Source: an uncultured Clostridia bacterium
GTDB lineage: Bacteria > Bacillota > Clostridia > Oscillospirales > Ruminococcaceae
Direction: 5' to 3'
DNA length: 64,000 nucleotides
Assembly: GCA_947623585.1 (NCBI GenBank)
Contig: CANQHA010000005.1
Location: forward strand, 1 to 64,000
A program made the position numbers and the translations under genes. Within the stretch, counting starts at the first letter, position 1, and each line of letters starts with the position of its first letter. Shown here one piece after another: positions 13,584-22,479 of this stretch. The notes under the pieces were generated by a model. That model was not told the DNA's origin, made no database searches, and saw only the letters and a list, made by a program, of their open reading frames with translations.

Positions 13584-16204
13584 TACTCCTCCTCTTTCCC
13601 CACCTTCTCCGCAAACAGCCCTATTATCCCTGCCGCAAACGGCACCGCGGCGGCGAAGATCACCGGCGGAATCAGCATTAGCGGGGCGAGCGGCGCGGTT
13701 TGCATGACAGCGGAGAGCGGAGCCCACCAGATGCAGGCGGCGGTCGCGGCGGTTGATATCGCCACCGAGACAAGAAGCGCCGGATTGCCGAACGGATTCA
13801 TCTCGAACACCGATTTTTTCTCGCTTCGGCACTCAAAAACGTGAATCAGCTGCGAGAGAATAAGCGTCACAAGCGCGGCGGTCCTCGCCGAGGGCAGGTC
13901 ATAGCCGGTTCTGAGGGCGTATGCGAAGCAGCCGAGGGTGCAGGCGCCGATAAGCGCGCCTCTCAGAGCAATTCTCGCCCAAAGCCCGCCGCTCGCAAAG
14001 CTGCCCGAAAAATCTTTAGGCTTCATCTGCATGACCGTCTCCTCGGGTTTTTCAAGCCCGAGCGCCACGGCCGGCAGACCGTCGGTGACAAGGTTCACAA
14101 GCAGAATTTGCGTCGGCAGCAAAACCACCGGCAGCCCGAGAAGTATTGACAAAAACATGACCGCGACCTCGCCGATGTTGCAGGAGATGAGATATCTCAC
14201 CAATTTTCTTATGTTCGAGAATATCGTGCGCCCCTGCCTTACCGCAAGGCAAAGTGTCGAGAAATCGTCGTCCAGCAAAATAATGTCGGCGGCCTGCTTG
14301 CAGACGTCGGTGCCGGTCTTTCCCATGGCGACGCCGATGTCGGCGGCTTTAACTGCCGGAGCGTCGTTCACGCCGTCTCCGGTCATGGCGACGGTGTTTC
14401 CTCTGGCTTTAAGAGCATTGACTATTCTCAGCTTATCCGAGGGGCTGACCCTTGCAAACACCGAAATATCCGAGACCGCGCGTTCAAGCTCGCGGTCGCT
14501 CATAGCGTCTAACTCGGCTTTCGAGATTGCTTTTCCGCCCCCGCGAAGTATTCCGGTCTCCTTTGCGACCGCCGTTGCGGTCAAAAGGTGGTCGCCGGTT
14601 ATCATGACGACTTTTATGCCCGCTTTTTTGCACTCTTTGACCGATTTTACGGCTTCCTCGCGCGGCGCGTCCATCATTCCGGCGAGGCCCAAGAACACCT
14701 CACCCTCTGTGGAGGTTTTTGACATTGCAAGAACTCTCAGCGTCGAAGAAGCCATTTTCTCATATTCCGAGATTATTTCGGAGCGTTTTTCTCGGTCGAG
14801 CCGGCATATGCCGGACGGCGTCATGATGAACGAGCAGAGCGAAAGAATGACGTCGGGAGCGCCTTTTGAGAAGGTCTCGTCGCCCTTTTCGGTGCGAACG
14901 GTAACGCTCATTTTTTTCGAGTCGCTGTCAAAGGGTATCTCGGATATTCTGCGGCAGCCCGAAATTTCACCCGATTCGGTTATGCCGCATTTTTCGGCGG
15001 CTATCAAAAGAGCCGCCTCGGTCGGGTCGCCGAAGATATCGAAGCGCCCTCGGCTTTTTCTCTCGCGCGCGTTCTCCTGCGCAAGAGGCGTTATTTTTGC
15101 GTTGTTGCAAAGGGCCGCGCAGCGAAGCGCTTCGGTCATGCAGGCTCGCGGAAGCGCTTCGACGCCGTTTTCGGTGACCTTTCCTCTGCTTGAATAGCCC
15201 GAGCCGGAAAGCTCAAGGCGCTGACCGTCGGTCCAAAGAGAGGTGACGGTCATTTTGTTTTCGGTCAGGGTGCCGGTCTTGTCGGTGCAGATAACGGTGG
15301 TGCAGCCGAGCGTTTCGACCGAATGAAGCCTGTGAACGAGCGCGTTTTGCTTGAGCATTCTTCTGACTGCAAGTGCGAGGGCGATGGTGACGGTCGCCGG
15401 AAGCCCCTCGGGGATAGCGGCTATGGCGATGGTGATTCCGGTCATAAGCATATCGAAAAGGGGTTCTCCGCGAAGGATACCCGCCGCCGCGACGAGAGCG
15501 CATACCAAAATGCAGATCGCGCAAAGGGCGCTTCCGAGCTTTGCGAGCTTTTTCTGGAGCGGCGTTTTATCCTCTTTTTCTCGGGTTATCATTCCCGAGA
15601 CCTTTCCCATCTGGGTGTTCATTCCGGTGAGGACCGTCTCGCATACCGCGCTTCCGCGAATCGCCGAGGCTCCCATATAGACCATGCCCGCCTGAGAGGG
15701 GAGGGTCGGGTCCTCGGAAGAATAGACCGACTTTTTCACCGGCTTCGATTCTCCGGTAAGAAGCGATTCGTCGCAGCGAAGGTCGTTTTGCTCGAGAATT
15801 TTGCCGTCGGCGGGAATTCTGTCTCCGGCCTCGATGATGAATATATCTCCGACCGCGATCTTTGCGGCTTCGGTCTCGGAAATTTTTCCGCCCCTGATGA
15901 GCTTTGCCGTCGGGGCGGTCATTTTTTCGAGAGCCTCAAGGGTGCGCTCGGTGCGATATTCCTGCATAAAGCCCAAGATCGCGTCCATAAGCACTATCGC
16001 TATTATCGTCACGGCGTCATAGACCTCGCCCATAAGCGCCGAAACGGCGGTCGCGGCAAGAAGTATCAGAACCATGACGTCGCGGAACTGCCCCGCAAAA
16101 ATTTTAAGAGCGCCGGGTCTTTTTTCGGCCTCGAGGCGGTTTTCGCCGTTTTTTCTCAAAAGCTGCTCGGCGTGTTCGTCTGTCAGTCCGGTATATTCGC
16201 GCAT
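13583..16204 (-). CDS. calcium-type cation-translocating P-type ATPase
   Basis: An 873-aa P2-type ATPase that should export Ca2+ (or a similar cation) using ATP. Visible in order: actuator motif TGES (150-153), M4 ion-binding segment AAIPEGLPA (262-270), phosphorylation site CTDKTGTLT with Asp308, hinge TGDGVNDAPA, and M6 NLVTDGLPA. The PEGLP and NLVTDG motifs fit SERCA/PMR1-like Ca pumps rather than heavy-metal pumps. Start at ATG 16204 with AAAGGAGA upstream. That ribosome binding site is part of a long hairpin (16206-16262), so expression may be attenuated. The stop abuts a dispersed repeat. Confidence 0.93.
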   Translation of the reverse strand: MREYTGLTDEHAEQLLRKNGENRLEAEKRPGALKIFAGQFRDVMVLILLAATAVSALMGEVYDAVTIIAIVLMDAILGFMQEYRTERTLEALEKMTAPTAKLIRGGKISETEAAKIAVGDIFIIEAGDRIPADGKILEQNDLRCDESLLTGESKPVKKSVYSSEDPTLPSQAGMVYMGASAIRGSAVCETVLTGMNTQMGKVSGMITREKEDKTPLQKKLAKLGSALCAICILVCALVAAAGILRGEPLFDMLMTGITIAIAAIPEGLPATVTIALALAVRRMLKQNALVHRLHSVETLGCTTVICTDKTGTLTENKMTVTSLWTDGQRLELSGSGYSSRGKVTENGVEALPRACMTEALRCAALCNNAKITPLAQENARERKSRGRFDIFGDPTEAALLIAAEKCGITESGEISGCRRISEIPFDSDSKKMSVTVRTEKGDETFSKGAPDVILSLCSFIMTPSGICRLDREKRSEIISEYEKMASSTLRVLAMSKTSTEGEVFLGLAGMMDAPREEAVKSVKECKKAGIKVVMITGDHLLTATAVAKETGILRGGGKAISKAELDAMSDRELERAVSDISVFARVSPSDKLRIVNALKARGNTVAMTGDGVNDAPAVKAADIGVAMGKTGTDVCKQAADIILLDDDFSTLCLAVRQGRTIFSNIRKLVRYLISCNIGEVAVMFLSILLGLPVVLLPTQILLVNLVTDGLPAVALGLEKPEETVMQMKPKDFSGSFASGGLWARIALRGALIGACTLGCFAYALRTGYDLPSARTAALVTLILSQLIHVFECRSEKKSVFEMNPFGNPALLVSVAISTAATAACIWWAPLSAVMQTAPLAPLMLIPPVIFAAAVPFAAGIIGLFAEKVGKEEE

Positions 16205-16205
16205 A

Positions 16206-16262
16206 AAAAATCTCCTTTCAAACCTGTCCTCTGGGACATGGTATGAAAAGGAGAAGATTTTT
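16206..16262 (-). promoter_or_regulatory. terminator/RBS-masking hairpin between flavin reductase and Ca-ATPase genes
   Basis: AAAAATCT..CCTTTCA (16206-16220) pairs with TGAAAAGGAGAAGATTTTT (16244-16262), and an inner CCTGTCC/GGACATGG pairing closes the loop. Read on the minus strand it is a hairpin followed by six T residues and then the ATG of the ATPase. It therefore both fits an intrinsic terminator for the upstream gene and hides the ATPase ribosome binding site. Confidence 0.65.
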
Positions 16263-16269
16263 ATGACTT

Positions 16270-16770
16270 TCAGGCCTTGTAAGCCTTGACTATCTCGCCG
16301 ATGTAAATCGTGTGAAGATCCATTTCGGGGTAAACTGTCTCGAGCACCTTTTTGTCGGTAAAGCTGTCGGCCGACATTTTTTGCGCAAAGAGTTTTTTGC
16401 AGACCAAAACGAGGTTTGCCTCTTCAAAGGTCACCGTGCCGTCGATAAAAAGCGGGGTGATGCCGGCCTCGGCGGGCTTGTTGTGATCTCTTCCCGAGAC
16501 CGAGCCGCAGAGCGCGAGCGCCTTGCGGAAGCCGTCGGGGAAGAAGGTGAGGGTGAACATATCCTCGCGGTCTACGAACTGCTTCGTATATCTCTGCGGA
16601 CGGATATAGCAGGTCGCGACCTCCTTGTTCCAGAGAATTCCCACGCCGCCCCACGAAGCGGTCATCGTGTTGAAGCTGTCCTTGTTTCCGGCGGTGATGA
16701 GGCACCAATCGTTGTTGATGCGCTCGAACGGGTTGAAACTGAGAGTTTTTACATCAAATTCCTTGAGCAT
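16270..16770 (-). CDS. flavin reductase family protein
   Basis: A 166-aa protein with the flavin-reductase-like split-barrel fold: TASWGGVGILWNKEVATCYI near residues 35-55 binds FMN in this family, and the RPQRYTKQFV segment follows. Start at ATG 16770 behind GGAGG; an upstream frame extension lies in GC-rich repeat DNA and is not used. Members bind FMN and act as NAD(P)H:flavin reductases or FMN-binding redox proteins. The partner is not identifiable here. It lies just upstream of the Ca-ATPase, separated by a hairpin. Confidence 0.85.
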   Translation of the reverse strand: MLKEFDVKTLSFNPFERINNDWCLITAGNKDSFNTMTASWGGVGILWNKEVATCYIRPQRYTKQFVDREDMFTLTFFPDGFRKALALCGSVSGRDHNKPAEAGITPLFIDGTVTFEEANLVLVCKKLFAQKMSADSFTDKKVLETVYPEMDLHTIYIGEIVKAYKA

Positions 16771-16852
16771 GGCGATTTTCCTCCTTTGCCTGCTTGCCGC
16801 GCCCGCCCGCACGTCTGCGAGGGGGGCTTTTCTGCGCGGCGCAGCCGCGCCC

Positions 16853-16901
16853 CGCCGAGGGGTGAAAAATCCCGCGGGGCGGGATTTTTCACCCCTCGGC
16901 G
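16853..16901. repeat. perfect 23-bp palindrome inside a longer inverted repeat
   Basis: Bases 16853-16875 (starting CGCCGAGGGGTGAAAAATCC) are the exact reverse complement of 16879-16901, with a 3-nt loop. Further out, GGGGGCTTTTC near 16822 and GAAAAGCCCCCGC near 16923 also pair, so the whole inverted repeat spans about 16815-16945. It fills the gap between the minus-strand prs and flavin reductase genes; as prs RNA it could form an extended terminator-like hairpin, but there is no T-run. Confidence 0.85.
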
Positions 16902-16981
16902 ACCGCCCCCTGCGGGGGCGGGGAAAAGCCCCCGCAAGATCCGCAGTCCATGGGCGCGGCGCTCATAGATTCTATTCTTTT

Positions 16982-18145
16982 TTATCTTATGATATGACTG
17001 TGCTCCTTGAGAAGCTCCCTGATCTTTTCGTGCGGGTCGAGAATGTCGCTCACCGACATATCGTGATTCAGCGCCGCGACGAAATATGAAACATACTTCG
17101 AGCAGTCAACCGTGCGGAACCATTCGCGCTCGAAAAGATCGGGGTTGAGATAGCTCAGGTTAGTGCCGTAAACTCCGCTGAGGCAGCCCTGCTCATACGC
17201 TTCGTCGAAGGCTTTGAGGCCGTTCGTGAAGATAGGGTATGTAGCATAGGCGAATATCCTTTTTGCGTTTCTCGCTTTAAGCTCGTGCGCTATGTCGAGA
17301 ACCGATTCTCCCGACGAAATAAGGTCGTCGGCAATGAAAATATCCTTTCCCGCAACGTCGTTTCCGAGGTATTCGTGCGCGACTATCGGGTTTCTGCCGT
17401 TTACGATCACCGAGTAGTCGCGGCGTTTATAGAACATTCCGAGATCTACCCCGAGCACCGAGGCATAGTACATATTTCTCGACATCGCTCCCTCGTCGGG
17501 CGAGACGACCATAAAGGTATCCTTGCTTATGTCAAGGTCCGAGACGGTGTTCACAAGAGCTTTCAACACCTGATAAGAGGGTATGATGTTGTCAAATCCC
17601 ATGAGCGGAACGGCGTTCTGAACCCTCGGGTCGTGGGCGTCAAAGGTGAGAATGTTCTCAACTCCCATCGCCGAAAGCTCCTGAAGCATCCACGCGCAGT
17701 CAAGCGATTCGCGATAGTTGCGCCGGTGCTGCCTTCCGCCATAGAGTATAGGCATGATGACGTTGATTCTGTGAGCTTTTCCGCCCGCGGCCTGAATGAT
17801 TCTTTTTAGGTCCTGATAGTGATCGTCGGGCGACATATGGTTTTCGTGCCCGAAAAGGGGATATGTGCAGCTATGGTTGCCGGTGTCGCAGATGATAAAG
17901 AGATCGAGTCCGCGAACCGTTGCTTCGATGAGAGCTTTTGCGTCTCCCGACTGGAACCTCGGGCATTTGCAGGGAATCAGGAAAGTATCGACGTCCTGTC
18001 CCGACTGACGCGCCCAAGTTACAAGATAGTTGTTGATCTTGCTGCCGAGTTCTTTAGCTCCCTCCATCGCGATGATACCGAGCGGAGCTACGCTTACTGA
18101 CGGGTTAAAGACCTGCGCGGTTTTTCTGCGTTTTGAAGTTGTCAT
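16982..18145 (-). CDS. prs: ribose-phosphate pyrophosphokinase (divergent, long form)
   Basis: A 387-aa protein, longer than the usual 310-320 aa. The family core is present: YGGRQHRRNYRESLDCAWML, then ILTFDAHDPRVQNAVPLMGF (the DxHxxxxQ metal/ribose-5-phosphate region) and the PRPP loop, here ADDLISSGES instead of the common DD(I/M)xxTAGT. About 60 N-terminal residues precede the usual start. It should form PRPP from ribose-5-phosphate and ATP for nucleotide synthesis. Such long, divergent versions occur in Clostridia. Start at ATG 18145 with AAAGGAAT upstream. Confidence 0.85.
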   Translation of the reverse strand: MTTSKRRKTAQVFNPSVSVAPLGIIAMEGAKELGSKINNYLVTWARQSGQDVDTFLIPCKCPRFQSGDAKALIEATVRGLDLFIICDTGNHSCTYPLFGHENHMSPDDHYQDLKRIIQAAGGKAHRINVIMPILYGGRQHRRNYRESLDCAWMLQELSAMGVENILTFDAHDPRVQNAVPLMGFDNIIPSYQVLKALVNTVSDLDISKDTFMVVSPDEGAMSRNMYYASVLGVDLGMFYKRRDYSVIVNGRNPIVAHEYLGNDVAGKDIFIADDLISSGESVLDIAHELKARNAKRIFAYATYPIFTNGLKAFDEAYEQGCLSGVYGTNLSYLNPDLFEREWFRTVDCSKYVSYFVAALNHDMSVSDILDPHEKIRELLKEHSHIIR

Positions 18146-18252
18146 AGCAATTCCTTTCTTTTGGCAAAGGCTTCAAAAAGCCTTTCGCCGAGACCCTTTT
18201 CGGGCGTATATTTCTCGCCGCTCACCGGCGGCGGAATAAACTTTGGCAGGAA

Positions 18253-19518
18253 TCAGAAGTTGTCGCGTTTTTTCTTTCTTGCCCTGCGGACGTTGACGAA
18301 TATCGTCGCCGCGATAAGGCATACAAGGAATATCGGCACGAACCAGACGTTTGAATTATCGACCTTGAGCTGAGTCCAAAGCTCCTGCATATAGGCGTTG
18401 GCGTCGTCGCTGAGGTTCACAAAGACCTCGGTGTTTTCAATAAGAAATTCGTCCGAGGGATATCTGCGCTCGTCCTCTTTGGCGTCGTCGTCCAAAAGCT
18501 CAAAGGCCGCCTGATTCGGCGTCGAATAGCCGACATAATCGCAGTTTGCAAGGGCGATCTCGGCCTCGCAGAGAAAGTTGATATAAGCCTCCGCGACCTC
18601 TTTGTTCTCGGGGTCCGAGGTCGTCGGAATGCAGATAGCGTCAACGAACCAGTTTGTGCCCTCCTCGGGGATAACGAATTCGAGGTCGGGGTTATCGTCA
18701 CACATCGTCACCGCGTCGCCGACGTAATAGGGCGCAACGGCAGCCGAGCCGCCCTCCATTTTGTCGAAGATCTCGTCCATGACATAGCCCTGAACTATTT
18801 CTTTCTGTTCTCTGAGAAGCTCCGCGCATCTGTCGAGCTGTTCCCTATCCTCGGTGTTAAGGCTGTAACCGAGATAAGCCTGAGCGATACCGAAAGCGTC
18901 TCGCGGGTTGTTGAACATCAGGATATTTCCGGCGTATTTTTCGTCCCAGAGCGTTTTCCACGAGGTTATCTCCTCATCGACCATGGTGGTGTTATAGATG
19001 ATGCAGACCATTCCCCAGAGATAGGGCACCGAGTATTCGTTGGTCGGGTCGTACTGAGGGTTCAAAAAGCCGCCCATTATGTTTTTGAGGTTCGGAATAT
19101 TGTCGAAATCCAGCTTTTCAAGCATTCCCTCGTTTATCATCTTCGAGATCATATAGTCCGAGGGGATAACGATGTCGTAAGTCGCTCCGCCCGAAAGCAG
19201 CTTAGAGTAAAGCGTTTCGTTCGAGGCGTAGGTCTTATAGTTTACGGTGACGCCGGTGAGAGCCTCGAAAAGCTCGTTCACGTCGGTCATCTCGTCGTCG
19301 TTTATCGACATATATTCGCCCCAGTTGGCGACGTTAAGGGTTATCTCTTCTCCGTAAAATCTTCCGTAGTCGTAATCCGAGAAAAGCTCGGGGTCAAGCC
19401 CGAATTCTTCGAGGATCTCTTCAGTCGAAGCCCTTTCGTCGCCGGCGGCGGCCTGTCCGCAGCCCGCAAGCGACAAAAGCATCACAAAAGCGGTCAGCGC
19501 AAAAATAAATCTTTTCAT
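18253..19518 (-). CDS. potD: polyamine ABC transporter substrate-binding lipoprotein with C-terminal membrane helix
   Basis: A 421-aa PotD-like spermidine/putrescine-binding protein. The signal peptide ends in the lipobox LAGC (Cys20). The mature part has PotD signatures such as NVANWGEYM, YKTYASNETLYSKL and YDIVIPSDYMISKM. Unlike usual PotD (about 350 aa), a 70-residue extension ends in a transmembrane helix (VWFVPIFLVCLIAATIFVNV) with a basic cytoplasmic tail (RRARKKKRDNF), so the protein appears anchored at both ends. Last gene of the potABCD operon; potC ends directly before its ATG. Confidence 0.9.
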   Translation of the reverse strand: MKRFIFALTAFVMLLSLAGCGQAAAGDERASTEEILEEFGLDPELFSDYDYGRFYGEEITLNVANWGEYMSINDDEMTDVNELFEALTGVTVNYKTYASNETLYSKLLSGGATYDIVIPSDYMISKMINEGMLEKLDFDNIPNLKNIMGGFLNPQYDPTNEYSVPYLWGMVCIIYNTTMVDEEITSWKTLWDEKYAGNILMFNNPRDAFGIAQAYLGYSLNTEDREQLDRCAELLREQKEIVQGYVMDEIFDKMEGGSAAVAPYYVGDAVTMCDDNPDLEFVIPEEGTNWFVDAICIPTTSDPENKEVAEAYINFLCEAEIALANCDYVGYSTPNQAAFELLDDDAKEDERRYPSDEFLIENTEVFVNLSDDANAYMQELWTQLKVDNSNVWFVPIFLVCLIAATIFVNVRRARKKKRDNF

Positions 19519-20343
19519 TCAGGCGCCTCCGTTTCTTGCGGCGCGTGAAAGCGCAAGGTCTCGCCTCAGACGGCGGTTTTCAAGCACGTTTCTTGTGATC
19601 ATTATCGCGCAGATGACGACGAAGATTATCGCCGAAAGCGCGTTGATTTTCGGGGATACTTTTACCCTCGTCATAGATTCGATAGTCACGGCAAGGGTCT
19701 CGACGTTTGTGCCCGAGGTGAAGTAAGACACTACGAAGTCATCGACCGAATAGGTCAAAGCCATCAAAAAGCCTGAGAAGATACCCGGCATGATCTCGGG
19801 TATCACGGCCTTGAAGAACGCCTGTCTCGGGTTGCAGCCGAGGTCCTGCGCGGCCTCGACGAGGTTCGGGTTCATTGCGCGCAGCTTCGGCAGAACGTTA
19901 TAGATGACATAGGGCACGTCGAACGAGATGTGCGCAAGAATCAGCGTTGCGAAGCCGAACTTGAAGTTGAAGTGGGTGACGAAGAATCTGAAAAGTATCA
20001 TCAGCGAGATACCCATGATGATCTCGGGGTTGATGACCGGGATATACGTCGCTCCCATAAGTATCGTGCGGCCGGTTTTTTTCATAGAATAAATTCCGAG
20101 CGCCGCCATTGTTCCGAGAACGGTCGCCAAAACCGACGCCGCCAGCGCGACGATAACGGTGTTCATAAGCGACGAGAGTATCCTTTCGTCCCTGAAAAGG
20201 TCGGCGTACCAGTGCAGCGTGAAGCCGGTCCAGTTTGCCCGCGATTTCGACTGATTGAACGAAAAGACTATCAGAACGAGGATCGGCAGATAGAGGAAGG
20301 TATAGAGGATATACATATAGATTTTCGAGGAAATATGTTTCAT
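19519..20343 (-). CDS. potC: polyamine ABC transporter permease PotC
   Basis: A 274-aa inner-membrane permease with about six transmembrane helices and the binding-protein-dependent transport loop EAAQDLGCNPRQAFFKAVIP (about residues 161-180), the EAA motif that docks on the ATPase. It carries polyamines together with PotB. Start ATG overlaps the potB stop by four bases (ATGA at 20340-20343); potD begins immediately after its stop. Confidence 0.93.
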   Translation of the reverse strand: MKHISSKIYMYILYTFLYLPILVLIVFSFNQSKSRANWTGFTLHWYADLFRDERILSSLMNTVIVALAASVLATVLGTMAALGIYSMKKTGRTILMGATYIPVINPEIIMGISLMILFRFFVTHFNFKFGFATLILAHISFDVPYVIYNVLPKLRAMNPNLVEAAQDLGCNPRQAFFKAVIPEIMPGIFSGFLMALTYSVDDFVVSYFTSGTNVETLAVTIESMTRVKVSPKINALSAIIFVVICAIMITRNVLENRRLRRDLALSRAARNGGA

Positions 20344-21149
20344 AGCGGCACGTCATCCTCCGATCCGAACTGATTGAAGAGGCTCATCATGAACAGCACT
20401 ATTATCATGAGAACAAGCGCCATCGCCGAGCCGAGATGCGGGTTGTATGAATTTCCCGAAAACTGCATTTCAATGATATCGCCGATGAGATCGTTTGTGC
20501 CTCCGCCGAGCATTCTTGAGATTATGAATGTCGATACCGAGGGAACGAACACCGCGATGATACCGGTTGAGATGCCCGGCATTGAAAGCGGAAAGATTAT
20601 TTTTCTGACGAGCCTCGCTTTGTTCGAGCCGAGGTCCTGCGCGGCTTCTATCACGCTTTGATCTATTTTGACCATAACGGAATAGAGCGGAAGAATCATG
20701 AACGGCAGATAGTTGTATACCATGCCCAAAATGACCGCGCCCGAATTGTTTATCAGGTTATAAGGCCCGAGCCCCACAAGCCCGAACAGCTTGTTGATAA
20801 GTCCGTTCGGCTCCAAAAGGGTCATCCATGCGTAAGTCCTCAGCAGGAAGTTTATCCACATCGGAACCATGAGAAGAACTATCAGCGTCGATTGATTTAT
20901 CGCGTTCGCGCGGGAGATTATATAAGCCGCGGGAAAGGCGATGACAAGGCATATCACCGTAGCGATTATCGCAAAAAGTATCGAGCGGAACAGCACCGAC
21001 ATATAATCCGACATCGCAAAGATGTTTTCAAGAGTGATGTTTCCGTCGGGGTCGGTCATGGCAAAGCCGACGACCAGCCCGAGCGGGACGACGGTAAATA
21101 TCAGCACCCAGACGACATAGGGGGCGGCAAGAGCTTTCGGCGCCCTCAT
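20340..21149 (-). CDS. potB: polyamine ABC transporter permease PotB
   Basis: A 269-aa permease. Start chosen at ATG 21149, which overlaps the potA stop as ATGA and has GGAGG a few bases upstream; a longer frame reading into potA is not credible. About six transmembrane helices, with the EAA loop [20 protein letters not shown]. Forms the membrane channel with PotC. Confidence 0.92.
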   Translation of the reverse strand: MRAPKALAAPYVVWVLIFTVVPLGLVVGFAMTDPDGNITLENIFAMSDYMSVLFRSILFAIIATVICLVIAFPAAYIISRANAINQSTLIVLLMVPMWINFLLRTYAWMTLLEPNGLINKLFGLVGLGPYNLINNSGAVILGMVYNYLPFMILPLYSVMVKIDQSVIEAAQDLGSNKARLVRKIIFPLSMPGISTGIIAVFVPSVSTFIISRMLGGGTNDLIGDIIEMQFSGNSYNPHLGSAMALVLMIIVLFMMSLFNQFGSEDDVPL

Positions 21150-22195
21150 CTTTCGTCCTCCGTCCTGTGCATGATATGAATGTCCTCGGGGGTGACGTTC
21201 ATTCCGATAACCGAACCGACATCCTCGCTCCTTGTCGATTGGATTATCCATTTATACCCCAGCGCGTCCACGGTTATCTCATAGTGAACGCCCTTGAAGA
21301 CGACGTTTTCGACCACGCCGACGATAGCTCCCTCGTCCTGAGAGACCACCTTGATGTCCTCGGGGCGGATAACGACGTCGACCGGTTCGTTTTCATCAAA
21401 GCCCTTGTCAACGCAGACGAAATCCTTCCCCGCAAATTCAACAAGAAAGTCGCGGCGCATGATGCCGTCGATTATGTTCGATTCGCCGATAAAGTCGGCG
21501 ACGAAAGCGTTTTTCGGCTCGTTGTAAATGTCCTGCGGAGTGCCTATCTGCTGAATCATTCCGTCTCGCATGACTACGACGGTATCAGACATTGTAAGCG
21601 CTTCCTCCTGGTCGTGAGTGACATAAATGAAAGTAATTTCAAGGTCCTGCTGCATTCTTTTAAGCTCGATCTGCATATCCTTTCTGAGCTTAAGGTCCAA
21701 CGCGCCTAAAGGCTCGTCCAGCAAAAGCACCTTGGGACGGTTCACCAATGCCCTCGCAATGGCGATTCTCTGCTGCTGACCGCCCGAGAGAGAGTTTATC
21801 GAGCGCTTCTCATAGCCCTGCATATTAACGAGCTCGAGCATTTCGCTGACGCGTTCTCTGATCTTGTCCTCGGGCAGCTTCTGGATCCTCAGACCGAAAG
21901 CTATGTTTTCATAGATGTTCAGATGAGGAAACAGCGCATACTTCTGAAATACGGTGTTGACCTGCCGCTTATGGGGAGGAAGATTTTTGATATTAACACC
22001 GTTAAAAAATAGTTCACCGCTCGCCATTTCGGCGAAGCCCCCGATGATACGCAGGGTTGTAGTCTTGCCGCAACCCGACGGCCCCAGAAGAGTTACGAAC
22101 TGCTTGTCGATAATGTCGAGGCTGATGTTTTTGAGAATCTGTTCCCCGTCATACTCGACGACAGCGTTTCGCAAACTGATGATAGTATTTTCCAA
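21146..22195 (-). CDS. potA: polyamine ABC transporter ATPase PotA
   Basis: A 349-aa ABC ATPase: Walker [11 protein letters not shown] (residues 38-47), Q-loop [13 protein letters not shown], signature [15 protein letters not shown], Walker [13 protein letters not shown] and a C-terminal TOBE domain (about 270-349), as in spermidine/putrescine importers. The start is a TTG (22195-22193); the nearest Shine-Dalgarno-like AAAGGAG is 13 bases upstream, so initiation may be weak. First gene of potABCD, divergent from murD. Confidence 0.92.
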   Translation of the reverse strand: MENTIISLRNAVVEYDGEQILKNISLDIIDKQFVTLLGPSGCGKTTTLRIIGGFAEMASGELFFNGVNIKNLPPHKRQVNTVFQKYALFPHLNIYENIAFGLRIQKLPEDKIRERVSEMLELVNMQGYEKRSINSLSGGQQQRIAIARALVNRPKVLLLDEPLGALDLKLRKDMQIELKRMQQDLEITFIYVTHDQEEALTMSDTVVVMRDGMIQQIGTPQDIYNEPKNAFVADFIGESNIIDGIMRRDFLVEFAGKDFVCVDKGFDENEPVDVVIRPEDIKVVSQDEGAIVGVVENVVFKGVHYEITVDALGYKWIIQSTRSEDVGSVIGMNVTPEDIHIMHRTEDER

Positions 22196-22256
22196 TTACT
22201 TTCTTTGTCTCCTTTTCCATTTTGAGAATATTGAACGGACAGTTACCGCCGCAAAC

Positions 22257-22285
22257 ATTATAATACTTTTTTTCCGCTATTACAA
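22257..22285 (-). promoter_or_regulatory. sigma-A promoter for potABCD
   Basis: On the minus strand TTGTAA (22285-22280) and TATAAT (22262-22257) are 17 bp apart, about 60 bases before the potA start. Confidence 0.65.
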
Positions 22286-22378
22286 TAATAAAAAAATAAT
22301 TTTTCATTTCATACAAAAAACGACTTCCCCGAGATGATTCTTTTTTGAAAATGAACAAATATTTACCTCTCGCAAAGG

Positions 22379-22407
22379 TTGAAATTTCCGAAAGAATATT
22401 ATATAAT
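22379..22407 (+). promoter_or_regulatory. sigma-A promoter for the murD-to-dnaE gene run
   Basis: TTGAAA (22379-22384) and TATAAT (22402-22407) with 17-bp spacing, about 70 bases before the murD start. No terminator is evident between this promoter and the end of dnaE, so it may drive all nine genes. Confidence 0.75.
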
Positions 22408-22479
22408 ATACGGGAGAGCGTTCCGAACGCAAAAAATCGGGGCGCAGATCCCGTGATAACTTTGAAAGGAAACCGACAT

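Noticed and set aside
13938-15197. 419-codon plus-strand frame opposite the P-type ATPase
   Set aside because: Antisense shadow: Ser/Pro/Thr-rich sequence without domain, while the minus strand has all ATPase motifs.
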